Source: Allolobophora icterica
Lineage: Eukaryota; Annelida; Clitellata; Crassiclitellata; Lumbricidae
DNA: 64,000 nucleotides
Direction: 5' to 3'
Assembly (NCBI GenBank): GCA_963556255.1
Contig: OY744610.1
Span: forward strand, 8,799,751-8,863,750
Both the position numbers and the translations under genes were made by a program. Positions 35,170-46,201 of the stretch are shown piece after piece. The notes under the pieces were generated by a model. That model had not been told where the DNA came from. It worked only from the letters and a program-made list of their open reading frames with translations, and ran no database searches. How positions within the stretch are numbered: position 1 is the first letter of the stretch; each line of letters opens with the position of its first letter.

Positions 35170-35995
35170 GTCTCGTTTTCTGAACACCTCTTCCACCTGA
35201 GTCGCTCCTGTTTCTATATTACCTCACCTAAGGCATTTGAGGACCGTAAGAAGATCAGTTTCCCCTTCAGTGTTTACTACTATGGTCCATGCCTTCATTT
35301 GCTGCCGCATTGACTATTGCAATTCATGTTTGCTGGGCTTCCTGAAGCGCGCCTTTTATCTCTGCAGTCTGTTCTGAACGCGGCTGCCAGGCTTATTGCC
35401 CGTTTTCCTCGCTTCTTCCACATAACTACCTTCGGGACTTATGTACTTCACTGGCTTCCTGTTGCTTCCCGCATCCAATACAAGGTCCTCGTCCTGGTCT
35501 CTATGCCTCAGCAGGGAAAAGCTCCTCTGTGACCTAATGCGTAAACCTCTCTCTGCTCTCTCTTCCCGCCCTCTTCAGTCTGCGAACCACCTTGATCTAC
35601 TTGTCCCTCGCGCAGGGCCGCATTAAGGCTAGTGCGGGCCCGAGTGCTGTGATACCTATAGCCATTAGCGCAGGGCCCAATTACAAGTACAATAACATTT
35701 TTAATGTACTTCCGAAAATGCGGGCCCCGTAAAACTGCGGGCCCGGGTGCTGCACCCACTTAATGCGGGCCTGGCTTCGCGCAAGGACTTCGATGACTCA
35801 GCATTGTGCTTTTGCCATCTCGGCCCTTCCTTATGGAATGACCTGCTCCCTTCTCTCCGTAGCAAGATATTGTTTGAGATCACGCCCTCTTCTCTCGGCT
35901 GCTTAACGTCCTTTCTTTTCCCTCGGGGCTGTCACGCTGGGAGCGCCTCTGAATAGTTTAAACTGTGAGCGGCGCTTTATAAATAATCAAATAAG
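35170..35995 (+). pseudogene. L2-type LINE 3' end, MITE-interrupted
   Basis: Shifting plus-strand frames read VHAFICCRIDYCNSC, AAARLIARFPRF, VLHWLPVASRIQYKVL, LDLLVPRA, then after a 161-bp insertion GPSLWNDLLPSLRS and GCHAGSASE before a stop. The order matches the last 250 residues of the LINE at 38.5-41.8 kb. The 3' UTR follows (GAGCGCCTCTGAATAG, GCGGCGCTTTATAAAT). Several frameshifts show decay. Confidence 0.78.
35613..35773. mobile_element. hAT-like MITE nested in LINE
   Basis: Ends CAGGGCCGCATTAAG and (reverse complement) CAGGCCCGCATTAAG. Flanks CCCTCGCG and GCTTCGCG match 6 of 8. LINE coding similarity resumes right after it, which defines the insertion cleanly. Confidence 0.75.
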
Positions 35996-35999
35996 ACAA

Positions 36000-36970
36000 G
36001 AAAGATAAAATCGAGCATCAGAAGGGTTGGACCTTATACAGTCACTAAGGCCAAGGCGTCTTGCGACCAAAACGAGCAACAATGACATCGAGTTAAATGC
36101 AACGTTTGAATCACGTGGTAACGCTCACCTACCAATCATTAGTCCTACACGGTTAACTGTTGAGTTCATTAATACTCTCATTTGTCAAGCAAATTACACT
36201 TTTTATAAGCTGACTATGTAATCCCTCCTCCTAGTAACACCTCAACAGTAAAGGTGTGAACTGTTTCAAGGAAACTGAGGTCTAACCCGCAATTACTTGG
36301 GCACGTAAACTTATTTAATGGTCAAGAAACTTTAACCAATCGGTAAAGGCACTTAATTGCGTTGCTCTCCCACTTATTCCGCCTTATCAATCATAGTCGT
36401 AGACATCTTTAAGTCATTTATAGCTCTAGCTAGCTTTATAGAGATTTCTGTGTTACACTTTCCATAAATCGCGGCCTCAGCTGAATGCATAACCACCTGA
36501 CTTTAAGGACTTGCTCAAAGTTTCTACACACTGATCGTCTGAGATGAGGTTCGAACTCTCATTGTACGCGTTCCAAGACAAGCAAGCAACTTCCATAACA
36601 TGATTCTTAGAGAACACGAGAGTTATCAAATGGCTTGAGGTCTAAAAATACAGAGAAAACTTTCATGATGATACATTTTTTCAAAGTACTGGTGTGTAGG
36701 CATTGTATCATGATATTACGCAAGTAATACTACGTGTATACAAGTTATTTTAATCGTCACGCTGTCCAAATTGTTTCGTTATATTAAATTTGCAAAAGAG
36801 AAAAGATATGTGTTCAATGATAGTGAAACGAAAAAGTTCAACCGTTCCTAGTTTTTCCTAGGATATGTGGAACATTTCTGGAAAAAGTGCTGTCTTTGCA
36901 GTTCTGTAAGTAGGCCTAGCATCGCAACTATATTGTCATTAATTAACATTAAATTGTAGCCTTTACAGCA
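36000..36970. other. Intergenic downstream of the Mab-21 gene
   Basis: AT-rich and non-coding. It is probably the 3' flank of the gene on the minus strand. No other gene seen. Confidence 0.5.
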
Positions 36971-36977
36971 TTTCGCA

Positions 36978-38465
36978 TCAATTAACACCTTCCTGAAGTT
37001 GTTGAAGCTTTTGTTCAAGAAAGCAACGAATGATGTGCTCAAAAGGAAGACAAGCTTTGAGTTTCTTAAATTCGAGAATCACTTCTGAGAGTGAATGATT
37101 GCAGTCGATCAGACATCTCACCTTCAAATATCTTGCCAGGAAATGTATTCCAAGAAAATAATGGCATTTAACGGAGTAAGGCTCAAAAAGAACTATTGAA
37201 AGTAAACTCTTCTCAAAGAAAATCTTTCGTGCGAAAACGTCTTTAAACGTAGACTGAAATCCAGGAGTTTCTTCAAGTTTCTGCAAATCTTCATTTAAAG
37301 GTGATAAATATAAAACAAGTGTGTGAAATCCAAGTAAACACTGGATGTCTCTGTCGAAATAAGAGTCAAACGGAGGTATCACCATCACATTTGTAAATGC
37401 ATATTCCCTCAATTCACTCTGCAGATCTGGCTCATCAAGAATTTGTTCACACAAATGCAAAACATCAGGATATTTACGACACCTGTATAGATACGAAGCA
37501 CGGTAGCAAACAACTGTATTGTAGTTAATGCTAAAGTATTTGCAGATCCTTTCGTAGAATGATTTCATAATTTCTACGGAATATTTCACGAGCAATTGAG
37601 TAGTACTGTCTTCGTTTCGCAAAGAGCTATCAACGTGAAAGCACAGTATATCAACTGCATCGTTTCTTTGATACACACATGTAACATTGCCTGCCCTCTT
37701 TGATATTCCAGGATATTTCCGATTTATTATAGTCATCAAACTTTCATCTAACGGATATGCTGGCGTTCTTAAATCGGAATTAAGCCGAGGACGCTTCTGT
37801 GTTCTTTCAAGAGATGAAATTATTAAATATTGAGCAAAAAGCTCTGGCGTTAAACGTAGATCAAGTAGAAGTTGTTTCCTACAATACTGAAAATTTCCTT
37901 TAATATGTCTGAAAAGCAAATAAAATCCAATAATTCCAGCAATGTCGTTAATGTACAACAAACAGCCTGCGTTCAGCACTTCTTTGTCATCTCTCGTATG
38001 CACTTGGTTGACTAAAACTACCGAGCAAAGATCTATGACAGTTTCGTGTTCTGATGCAGCAGAATGCAGCGCCGCCATGTATGTCAATATCACAATGATG
38101 AGAGCTCTGGTTTTAGAATCCTCATATTCCATTGCTTTCCTGAGAAGATACTTTGACATCTGAGACACGATTTTAAATGCTGGATCATCATTTGATCCAG
38201 TCAGATTCTCCATCAACTCTGTAGCTCTTATGTAAAAACACTGGCTTTTGTCAAGATCTGAATACCATATTATTGGAAAGTTGTGGTGCCTGGAACTAAT
38301 AAATCTTGGCTCAATCGAAATTTGTCTGACTACGTCGAGAAACCATTCGCTGTCAAATTGCACTTCTGTACATTCCATTAAATGGGAGATATGTAGAAAA
38401 ATTAATGTGGATGCGGAAAATTCAAAACATGGCTCAATGATTGTTGATGGCATATCGTTAATCAC
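36978..38465 (-). pseudogene. Mab-21/cGLR-like protein, C-terminal extension
   Basis: An open minus-strand frame of about 495 codons ends at the TGA/TAA near 36978. Upstream it enters the host gene directly after a LINE's ATTC tail; there is no splice acceptor at the junction. It begins VINDMPSTIIEP and continues with alpha-helical sequence, including CYRASYLYRCRKYPDVLHLC and YFLGIHFLARYLKVRCLID. The helix-pair look recalls TPR-like extensions of large invertebrate Mab-21 proteins. The reading frame is the one that follows from the upstream half if the LINE is removed, so I treat it as the same gene. The last 55 residues are duplicated at 13.3 kb. Function of this extension is unknown. Confidence 0.75.
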
Positions 38466-41400
38466 ATTCATTCATTCATTCATTCGTATATTTATATAGC
38501 GCCACTTCAAGGGAACTACTCAGAGGCGCTCCCGACTCCAGCACGGCGAAAAAGAGCAGTTTTCAGGTGATCATAGAAGGTACCAGAGGAAGACCTAGGA
38601 TGTAGGCGCAGCTCAGGGGGAAGGCCATTCCATATGGTCGGGCCAACCACCGAGAAGGCGCGGGTCTGCATGATAGCAGTACGGGCAAACGGGACGGATA
38701 GCATTCCCCTCCCCACCGAACGGAGGACTCGAGCAGTCCGAGAAGCAGACACAGGCCGGAAGAGATCCATCAGGTATTTTGGTGCGAGACCCAGTTGACA
38801 TCGCCAACCAAACGAGGCGATCCTGTACTCAATGCGCTGCCGTACAGGGAGCCAATGCAGGACCTCCAGCATATAATCTGATACATGGCCAAAATATGGT
38901 ATTTGGCCAATAAGGCGTGCAGCAGAGCGCAAGATGCGGTCAAGGCAGTCTAGGCGTGCAGAAGGGAGGCCAGAGTAAAGAGACAGGCAATAGTCAAGAC
39001 GAGATGTGACGAAGGCGTGAACAAGTGTAGTTGCTGTTGTTGCTGAGAGAGAGCGAGCGACAGTACGAAGCTGACGGAGCTGATAAAGGCAGTCGCGGCT
39101 GAGGCGATGAAGGTGTGGTGCAAAACTTAATTCCTGGTCCAATAGAATGCCAAGGTCACGGACCGAGGCAGAGAAAGTAAAGCCAGGAAACTGTGCGGAG
39201 AGAGAGGGAAGGTTGAGTTTAGCCAATTGCTGACGGGTACCCAGCCACATAAATTTAGTTTTAGAAGGGTTTAAGCGGAGGCGGTTTGACGCCATCCACA
39301 TCTCCAGATCAGACTGTGTCTGGGCCATAGCCTCTACAACAGAAGCAGCATTATGCGGCGGACAATGCATGTACGCCTGCGTGTCATCTGCATAGAGCTG
39401 AGCTAAGGCACCATGATCCGCAAGGAGCAGGGAAAGGCCAGAGGTGTATATGATATACAGTAGGGGGCCAAGAACGGAGCCCTGGGGCAGACCATATGGG
39501 GCAGGGACCCACAGAGACCTAGTCAATCCATGCACCACCCTGAAAGAACGCCCAGAGAGAAAAGAGCTAATCCATTCCAGAAAATTTCCAGCCAGCCCAA
39601 ACGTAATATGCAACCGCTTTAGTAGGATGTCGTGGTCTACAGTGTCAAAAGCGGCGCTAACATCGAATAGGGCCAGTAGAGTCAACTCTGCTCTGTCGAT
39701 AGCCCCGTAGATGTCCGATAAAAGGCGGAGCAGCAGGGTTTCAGTCGAGTGGAATTTTCTGAACCCAGACTGGCATGATGGAAGGAGGTTGTTCCTCTCT
39801 AGGTGGACGATGAGTTGAGCTGCCACTATCTTCTCGATGATCTTGGATAAGAAGGAGACATTGGCGATTGGTCGGTAGCTGAGAGGGTCAGCTGAATCCA
39901 GGCCGTCGTCCTTCAGGGCAGGAATGAGAATGGACCTCTTCTGTGTCGGCGGTAGAACCCCTTCGCTGATAGAACGGTTACACAGCGTCAACAGAAGAGG
40001 CAGCAGAGCATCCACGAACTCCTGAAGCAAGAAGGTTGGGAGTGGGTCGAGTTCGCACGACTTGGGTGGAGAAGCGAGGATGACGCGACGCAGCTCCTCT
40101 CCAGAAATCGCGTTCAGCGTGAGCAGGCAGCATTCAGTGGTGGGATGTTGAGGAGGAGGAGCGTTCTCTGTGGCGCGGCGAATCCCAAGAATCTTGTTGG
40201 TGTAAGAGACCAGGAAGTCATCGGCCGTGAAGGGCGATACCTCTGGAGAGTGGGTAGCGCGATCGGTGTGGCGCCCCAGTAGGGCGTTGAATGTAGCCCA
40301 AAGACGCTTGGGGTCACCGGCTTGAGAATATATTCTTGATTCCCAGTAAGTTCGCTCCTTCTCGCTATAACTGCGATGCATACCGCGGACGTAATGCACC
40401 CAAGCCAATCGGTCCGATGGAAGCCTGGTGCGCCTGTACTTTCGCTCATGACGGCGAGCCTGACGTCGCATGGAGCGACACTCTCCATCGAACCATGGAG
40501 AGTGTGGGCTCCGGCGGATGGTTACCTGGCGCAGCGGGAGGAACCGGTCGACAAGTTCAGCCATTGTTGACTCGTAGAGTAGAAAGGCCTCCGCAACCGA
40601 TAGATCAGCCAGGGAGGACGGATCGGCAACCGCAGGGACCTCCATGAGCGCGTCCTTGAACGCATCGCGATCCAGGCCGCGCCAGCCACGGACCAACCGC
40701 GTAAAAGTGGTAGGAGCGTCATGGGGATAAGGCACGGTTGCCATCACCAGTCCATGGTCCGAGATGGTCAGCGGAAAAACCCGAAGATCGGTCAGTGCGC
40801 AGTCGTCCCTTGTGATGATAACATCGAGCCAGCCTCCGCACCGATGCGTTGGCTCAGCAACGTGCTGTGTCAGTCCGAATTGGTCAGCAACAGCGTGGAA
40901 ATCCTTGGTTTCCGACGCGGAGACATCCTCCAGGTGTAGATTTAGGTCGCCGGCGATGATGATTTGCGAGTTGTACAAGGCGAACTGTTCCAACATGGTG
41001 GCAAATTCTTCAAAGAAGGTTCGTGTAGGCGGAGAAGAGCCTGGCCGGTAGACTGCCAGGACGACCAGAGGCCCCCGATGCGTCGAGACGGTAATCGGAA
41101 GGGCCTCGAAAGTGGTCGGGGCCGAGGAAAGGCCGATCTTCTTCACGCCAAGCGAGTCTCGGTGGAGGATAACCAGGCCGCCCCCACGGGAGTCGGCATC
41201 CAAGGCCCCAGGCCTAGGGCAATCAACTGAAGAAAATCCAGGTGGCAGAGAACGACGGACGGCAACGTCAGTCGATAATCGATGCCACGATTCGGTGATG
41301 ACGAGTAAGTCAATGTTATTAGCAAGTATGGCGTCTGCAACCGCCAGATACTTCTTGGTTAGCGAACGAATGTTCCATGTGGCCAGTCGGACGCCGTCCA

Positions 41401-41803
41401 GAGTCGGAGCAACCGGAGCCGACCGTCCGATCGGCGGAGGGGTGGGTTGCACAGTAGGGACTGCCTGTCGACGAGCATAGGCCGGTCGCCACAAGCCATA
41501 GTAGAACAGGAGCTTACGTGTTGAGCGTTGAATACGACAGGTAGTAGCGCTAAACGACCTAATTAGGTCACTAGCGTATCGGTAAGTGGGCGTTTCCAGC
41601 ATGTCGAAAACTAAGTTCTTTGTTAACGAACAAACCGCAGAACAAACGCGTGTTACGTTATGCAAAGTCCAGACTGCAGTAATAATCCAGAAGAAACGCA
41701 GAAAATCCAGTAGAATTATTCGCGCAAACGTATCAAAATAGAGAAGAAAACATGCCGTTACTGAGACGGTGTTGACACGCCGAGGCGCCACCTATCGAAA
41801 AAA
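38466..41803 (-). mobile_element. Full-length L2-type LINE, intact ORF2
   Basis: A 3.3-kb insertion on the host gene's strand. It ends (minus sense) with GGCGCTATATAAATATACG and a (GAAT)n tail at 38466-38485. Its 5' boundary is set by loss of host coding near 41803. No clear target duplication is seen, as is usual for L2. An uninterrupted ORF covers nearly all of it. The 5' UTR is almost nil and there is no ORF1, so a slight 5' truncation is possible. Absence of stops suggests recent insertion. Confidence 0.88.
38516..41791 (-). CDS. L2-type LINE endonuclease/reverse transcriptase
   Basis: A 1091-codon open frame. From about residue 133 it has an apurinic/apyrimidinic-type endonuclease: LATWNIRSL, LVITESW (catalytic Glu), LAVYRPGS, IIIAGDLNLHLED (Asp/Asn) and LTISDHGLV (SDH). 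The reverse transcriptase follows with YRPIANVSFLSKIIEK, SGFRKFHSTET, LLALFDVSAAFDTVDHDIL (first Asp), GLPQGSVLGPLLY and LYADDTQAY (YADD box). The C-terminal part has LDYCLSLYSGL, LHWLPVRQRI and VGPTIWNGLPPELR. All catalytic residues seen are present. The first ~130 residues are hydrophobic or basic and unlike EN, so the true start may be internal. The protein nicks target DNA and primes reverse transcription of its own RNA. Confidence 0.92.
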   Translation of the reverse strand: MAPRRVNTVSVTACFLLYFDTFARIILLDFLRFFWIITAVWTLHNVTRVCSAVCSLTKNLVFDMLETPTYRYASDLIRSFSATTCRIQRSTRKLLFYYGLWRPAYARRQAVPTVQPTPPPIGRSAPVAPTLDGVRLATWNIRSLTKKYLAVADAILANNIDLLVITESWHRLSTDVAVRRSLPPGFSSVDCPRPGALDADSRGGGLVILHRDSLGVKKIGLSSAPTTFEALPITVSTHRGPLVVLAVYRPGSSPPTRTFFEEFATMLEQFALYNSQIIIAGDLNLHLEDVSASETKDFHAVADQFGLTQHVAEPTHRCGGWLDVIITRDDCALTDLRVFPLTISDHGLVMATVPYPHDAPTTFTRLVRGWRGLDRDAFKDALMEVPAVADPSSLADLSVAEAFLLYESTMAELVDRFLPLRQVTIRRSPHSPWFDGECRSMRRQARRHERKYRRTRLPSDRLAWVHYVRGMHRSYSEKERTYWESRIYSQAGDPKRLWATFNALLGRHTDRATHSPEVSPFTADDFLVSYTNKILGIRRATENAPPPQHPTTECCLLTLNAISGEELRRVILASPPKSCELDPLPTFLLQEFVDALLPLLLTLCNRSISEGVLPPTQKRSILIPALKDDGLDSADPLSYRPIANVSFLSKIIEKIVAAQLIVHLERNNLLPSCQSGFRKFHSTETLLLRLLSDIYGAIDRAELTLLALFDVSAAFDTVDHDILLKRLHITFGLAGNFLEWISSFLSGRSFRVVHGLTRSLWVPAPYGLPQGSVLGPLLYIIYTSGLSLLLADHGALAQLYADDTQAYMHCPPHNAASVVEAMAQTQSDLEMWMASNRLRLNPSKTKFMWLGTRQQLAKLNLPSLSAQFPGFTFSASVRDLGILLDQELSFAPHLHRLSRDCLYQLRQLRTVARSLSATTATTLVHAFVTSRLDYCLSLYSGLPSARLDCLDRILRSAARLIGQIPYFGHVSDYMLEVLHWLPVRQRIEYRIASFGWRCQLGLAPKYLMDLFRPVSASRTARVLRSVGRGMLSVPFARTAIMQTRAFSVVGPTIWNGLPPELRLHPRSSSGTFYDHLKTALFRRAGVGSASE

Positions 41804-43138
41804 CATGACAAAGCGCCGATGAGAATAATTTCAAGTCATGTTTTAGAGGAGCAAGGTGTCCATTTCCACATTTTTCCATCATTGCAAAGTTCTCTCGCAG
41901 GAATTGACTACCGTAAAAAAGTGTCTGCGTGAAATAATTGTCGATGGATTGGAGTTTAGCTGGTTCCATAAATTTACGGATGTAAAATCTATGATCATTC
42001 ACAAATAATAATGCCTCATATATGTCCAGCAGATTGCTTGCACGACGGCAAAGTGGCTGGATATAATGCTGCATAAACCAAAGGCTGAGAATGTTTGAAT
42101 CACAAAAACTTATCAGTTTGGAAGCAGTTTCATCGACAATCCTCTGGTTCATGAGCTCGTGAAATAAATTTGCTGTTGGAATAAAATAATTTCGAATTGT
42201 TTTCTTCAGTAGCCATATTGCAAGTGTTTCCATTAATAAGCAGCATATTCCAATTAAAGACATTGAATTCCACCATTCAGGTGACTTCTCTTCACAAAAC
42301 CACAGCATCAGTGTTTTCAAATGGTATGTACACAGAACTTCGTCTTCCCTTGGACAATCTTTCTTGATTAGTTCTTTTTTGGAAAAGAACCTGAGCATAT
42401 GATAGACATTTTGCTGAACTGGAGTCCAGCTCTGAAGTAAAATGACTTCCGCAACTGAAAAAGACAGCCTGAATTGGTGCACATCATTTCTGCAAGCAGG
42501 ATGTTTTGCAAGTACAACATGACAACCACTCTGTACTATCTCGCGGATGTTGCAAGTCGTCGGCCATCCGTACTTTCTTCTTCGGGAAGGCCAATTTGTT
42601 GCTTCTAGTGGCCACTGTGGACACCAAATGGAATCAACGATATCAACTGAAGATTTGCCTTGAAACTTAATCGCTGGACCAGTCGTGGAGACATATTCAT
42701 TATGCAAGTGGCTATCCTGAAAATCTAGCGTTTTAAACAATTCTCGGATGTTAAACGGAAAAAAGTCGAAGATTTTGCTTTTCCAGTTGTACTGCATTTG
42801 GCCCAAACACCGAATTCTTATGAAAGATGGATAATCAAGGTATGGCTCAATCAATAAGCAAACAATTTTGTCAGTAATATCACGAACATCATGAGGCAAT
42901 ACTGCTTTTTCATCTGTAAAGGCTAGAGAAAAAGGTAACACCCTCAAGTAATCAATGTCGCCAGTGCAAGGATTTAGAGGTTGAATATAGAACTCAGCCG
43001 TGCTGCCACATAGAATAGAGTAATAGGGATCCGTCCTTGAAGACCCATGTATGAACCGATAAACATTAGTGTTGGCCTTTGGAAACATTCGACACGTACT
43101 GTCCCAGGTGATGAATGTCGACACAAGTTCGTCCATTG
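41804..43138 (-). pseudogene. Mab-21/cGAS-like nucleotidyltransferase, N-terminal half
   Basis: The exon starts at 43138 after TTTCATTGCAG, with ATG at 43136. Residue 44-45 Gly-Ser and D60-I-D62 (CGSTAEFY ... TGDIDYL) form the nucleotidyltransferase GS and D-x-D motifs. A third acidic site fits SSVDIVDSI (D165). The Mab-21 helical lobe follows: WPLEATNWPSRRRKYGWP, RLSFSVAEVILLQSW, and YHLKTLMLWFCEEKSPEWW (271-289). cGAS-like receptors of this family make cyclic di- or trinucleotides after nucleic-acid sensing. Retention of all acids suggests an enzyme rather than a catalytically dead Mab-21L protein; this is inference. The frame is lost at about 41803, where an L2 LINE is inserted. The last ~21 codons before the stop are LINE sequence. 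Confidence 0.82.
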
Positions 43139-43139
43139 C

Positions 43140-44100
43140 TGCAATGAAATTAGACTAAATGTAACAATCACGATTAAAATTATTACTTCAGCTGTCGTCG
43201 TTGTCATCATACTATGATAATATATATAATATATTATTGTTATCATTATTATAACGTCTCTAATTATATACCATTACTAGGTAATGATACAGCATGAATC
43301 AAATCTCTTATCAGTTGTGTGTTAAGAACTCATAGTATGCCATTATACAGTGATCGTCCACGGAGAAGACAAAACCAGCTCAAGGCGAACGCTCAAAACA
43401 AATTGCTAGTGTATTACACTACGCATATTATTTTGTATGCATGTGTGTATGGATGTATTTTATGTAGGTGCTACAAGTGCATCTACTATTTAATGTAAAT
43501 GGAGTTATACATACACATCTGCAAGGAAAAAGTTACACGAAACGAACCTATCATTCCAAAGTTAACCGAGAAATGCACCAGAAAGTTTGGATACCGTCAG
43601 AAGACTTCGTTAAGCGACAACAAACGATTAAATCATATTTAAGACGTTTTCCAAAGCCTGAGGCGTAAATGTGATCTACAAATAGGATGGTTTCGGTTTT
43701 ATTTATTACTTTTCTCTTTCATGTAATAATGATCGTGCGACCAGTAGGCCCAACTGCAAAAGGAATAATGACTACGACAATAATATAAGTACAATTTAAA
43801 AATAGTAGATGCTGCGACTAAGAGTTCGCATTATTTTGAAAGAATCTTTCATTTGCCATTATTTTAGTTTCTCCTCTTAACCAATTTTTCAGACCATAGG
43901 CTGTGAATTGCAAACAATGGGAAAAACACTAGATCAGATGATAATTGGTAATCAAACATTAGCTTAGCCCACAATTAATGTTATGTATTTGATAACGCGA
44001 CTTGCATGTAAAAATATCCATTGGGGTATATCATACCCCACCCCACCACAAGCGTTCCAATGCTTCACTTCACTTCCAAAGGGTCAAATGCTTGCTATGT
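43140..44100. other. Upstream flank of the Mab-21-like gene
   Basis: Contains the intron or promoter side of the minus-strand gene. A small open frame at 43468-43668 (+), ending PSEDFVKRQQTIKSYLRRFP, has no recognised domain. No 5' exon could be identified with confidence. Confidence 0.4.
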
Positions 44101-44625
44101 GTTTATAGAAGCGATCGAACCCGCAGCGATTTTTTCCGTCGAACACCTTGGACGTGAGGTTGATTTACCGTAAATCCATATAGCTGGGCGCATTCGCTGA
44201 AAACGTACGAAACTCATCGAACGGCATGTCGTCGCCCACAACCGTATCGTGAATAGATCGCAACTTTTTACTGTCTTGGTTGAAAAGAATGTTAAGGTTG
44301 GAATTATCTCGGATCGCCTGCTCGGGGATGCAGAAGTAATTTTGAGTTAGATAGAAACAGTCCGCTCCACCGTGACGACCCATGGTGAAATATTTCTCGA
44401 CAGGCCTCTGTTTTTTTAGCATAACGTCGTCAAATACTTGAAGACATCGGGCGTTCCTATGGAGCGAATCGACTGGAACGATGTCATTAGACGAGTGAAA
44501 AGACGCAACTTCTTTTTCAGCAACTTTTTCCAGCTCTGTTACCCAATCCCGGATTAACCGATATTTTGCGACCCTGGAGACTTTGGGAACCACCAATGGT
44601 GATTCTTCGTTCCATCGTCAGCCGC
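44070..44625 (-). pseudogene. Polinton/Maverick-type packaging ATPase relic
   Basis: The minus-strand frame contains CLQVFDDVMLKKQRPVEKYF (Walker B: hydrophobic strand plus DD), GRHGGADCFYLTQNYF, AIRDNSNLNILFNQD and VVGDDMPFDEF. This is the C-terminal half of the FtsK/HerA (A32-like) ATPase of Polinton/Maverick and related adinto-type elements, which packages DNA into capsids. A stop codon near 44165 interrupts the frame, and similarity resumes behind it for about 25 residues. The Walker A half is absent upstream, where a stop precedes the frame. No capsid, protease, integrase or polymerase B is seen nearby, so this is an isolated, broken remnant of an endogenous DNA virus-like element. Confidence 0.75.
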
Positions 44626-44739
44626 GAGGTCAAAGCTTCTAATCTCCATTATAGACAAACAAGTTATAAATGAATTAAACGAAGCCAATGTATTACCTAC
44701 GATGTAAGAAACACACTGAGACTTTAATCGAGACAATCA

Positions 44740-46190
44740 CCGAGCTACAGAACAGGCAGCGATCCAAGAAGTGCCAGGTCATAATTCGACAGTTCACAAG
44801 ACTCGAGGCGGTTCCCTGATGAATAGCCTACTCAGCACTCTGCCTCCTTCTGAGATGCATACGAGTCTTTCATCCGGTATGTATTCGGAGGATGTTCCAA
44901 GAGGTTCTTTCCAGAACACTGGTAAGTAATCCTACTGTGGACCATTCACAAAACTCGATGAGCGGCAGTCACAGTCACAGTGATCTGCAAGTTGTGTGCA
45001 TGCACGTTGAGTGTAGTGCAAGACAAGCTTAGGCTTAACTGATGAAGCAAATAAGACCTACAGAAACACTAACTACGGTTATCCGACCGACAACAGCCCA
45101 ATCTGTAGGCGGACAGCACTTGTGAATGTAGTATATTAGGCCTACTAGTAACAATGCAATAAAGCTTTCTTCATAATGTATAAAGCTTTCTTCATAATAG
45201 TATTTAACTATTGACACAGAAATTTTTAATTGAAAACTGGTTATCTGACTATAAGAATGGTTCAGAACATACATGTACTTTTAATGACTGGCCTAATTTA
45301 ATTGCCATTTTCAAGTGGCCGTTTTCAATTATTGAGAATAACTGAAGTTAGGCTTACTAGTCACCTCACTGGCTCCTCTGTATTAATTTGTCCAAGTTCT
45401 GATTTTAAGGCTGATGGCCAAGTGCTTAGTCTGTGTTCCTCTTTAACTTAACAGTTTTTTTGCAAGCTCATCATAATTAGCCTATTAGTATAATTGCATT
45501 AACCACTTGAGTTGATCAGAATACAACTCTGTTGCAGCTTCATCGATTGGCGTCTGATGCCTTAATATAACAGTGCAACAGTGCAGAAAGATTAGTAATA
45601 GGCTATGCCAAATGAAAGATTTATTGCCATAACTGGCTCAAGTAAGAAGATAAGGATATATTAAATGCACGGTATATTATAATTAGGCCTGGATTAAGAA
45701 GCGCAATTTATAAATGCGAAGAAACATGGGACAACAGCACTGACAGTGCTGGAGTAGAGCTGTTCAATTAAATAGATTTTCGATCAAGTAATGTCAACAT
45801 TCAGGCACAGTTTATGTACAGCATTCACGAGGTTCTATAAATACTATATGTGTATATCCAAATACATGTGCATAGTCGATTTCTATGGTTCATAATCTCA
45901 AGCAAACCGCATCTACGATTCACATTTCTGCGTGATTGCATATAAACCATTTAGTGATAACTGATCTCTGTGCTGATATACTTATGTTGATTAATATAAT
46001 GTAATAAATAATTTATATGCATTTTATTCATATCGTATACACTCTACATTCTTTACATGTTAAATTTATAGGCATAGGATACACACCAGCTTATGCATTT
46101 GTATTGTAGTCTTTGCTCATTGCAATTTTTAACTTGTGGATTATGATGTTTCTTCAGCTATTTCATTTTGGGTTTGACTTAATATGTAAT
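44740..46190. other. Non-coding, nothing recognised
   Basis: AT-rich. A 21-bp tandem duplication (AAAGCTTTCTTCATAAT) sits near 45160-45200. No convincing gene. Confidence 0.5.
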
Positions 46191-46201
46191 TCTCACAAGC
46201 A

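Noticed and set aside
39444..41480. Several plus-strand frames of 60-120 codons
   Set aside because: Antisense shadows of the LINE endonuclease/RT ORF, with no independent support.
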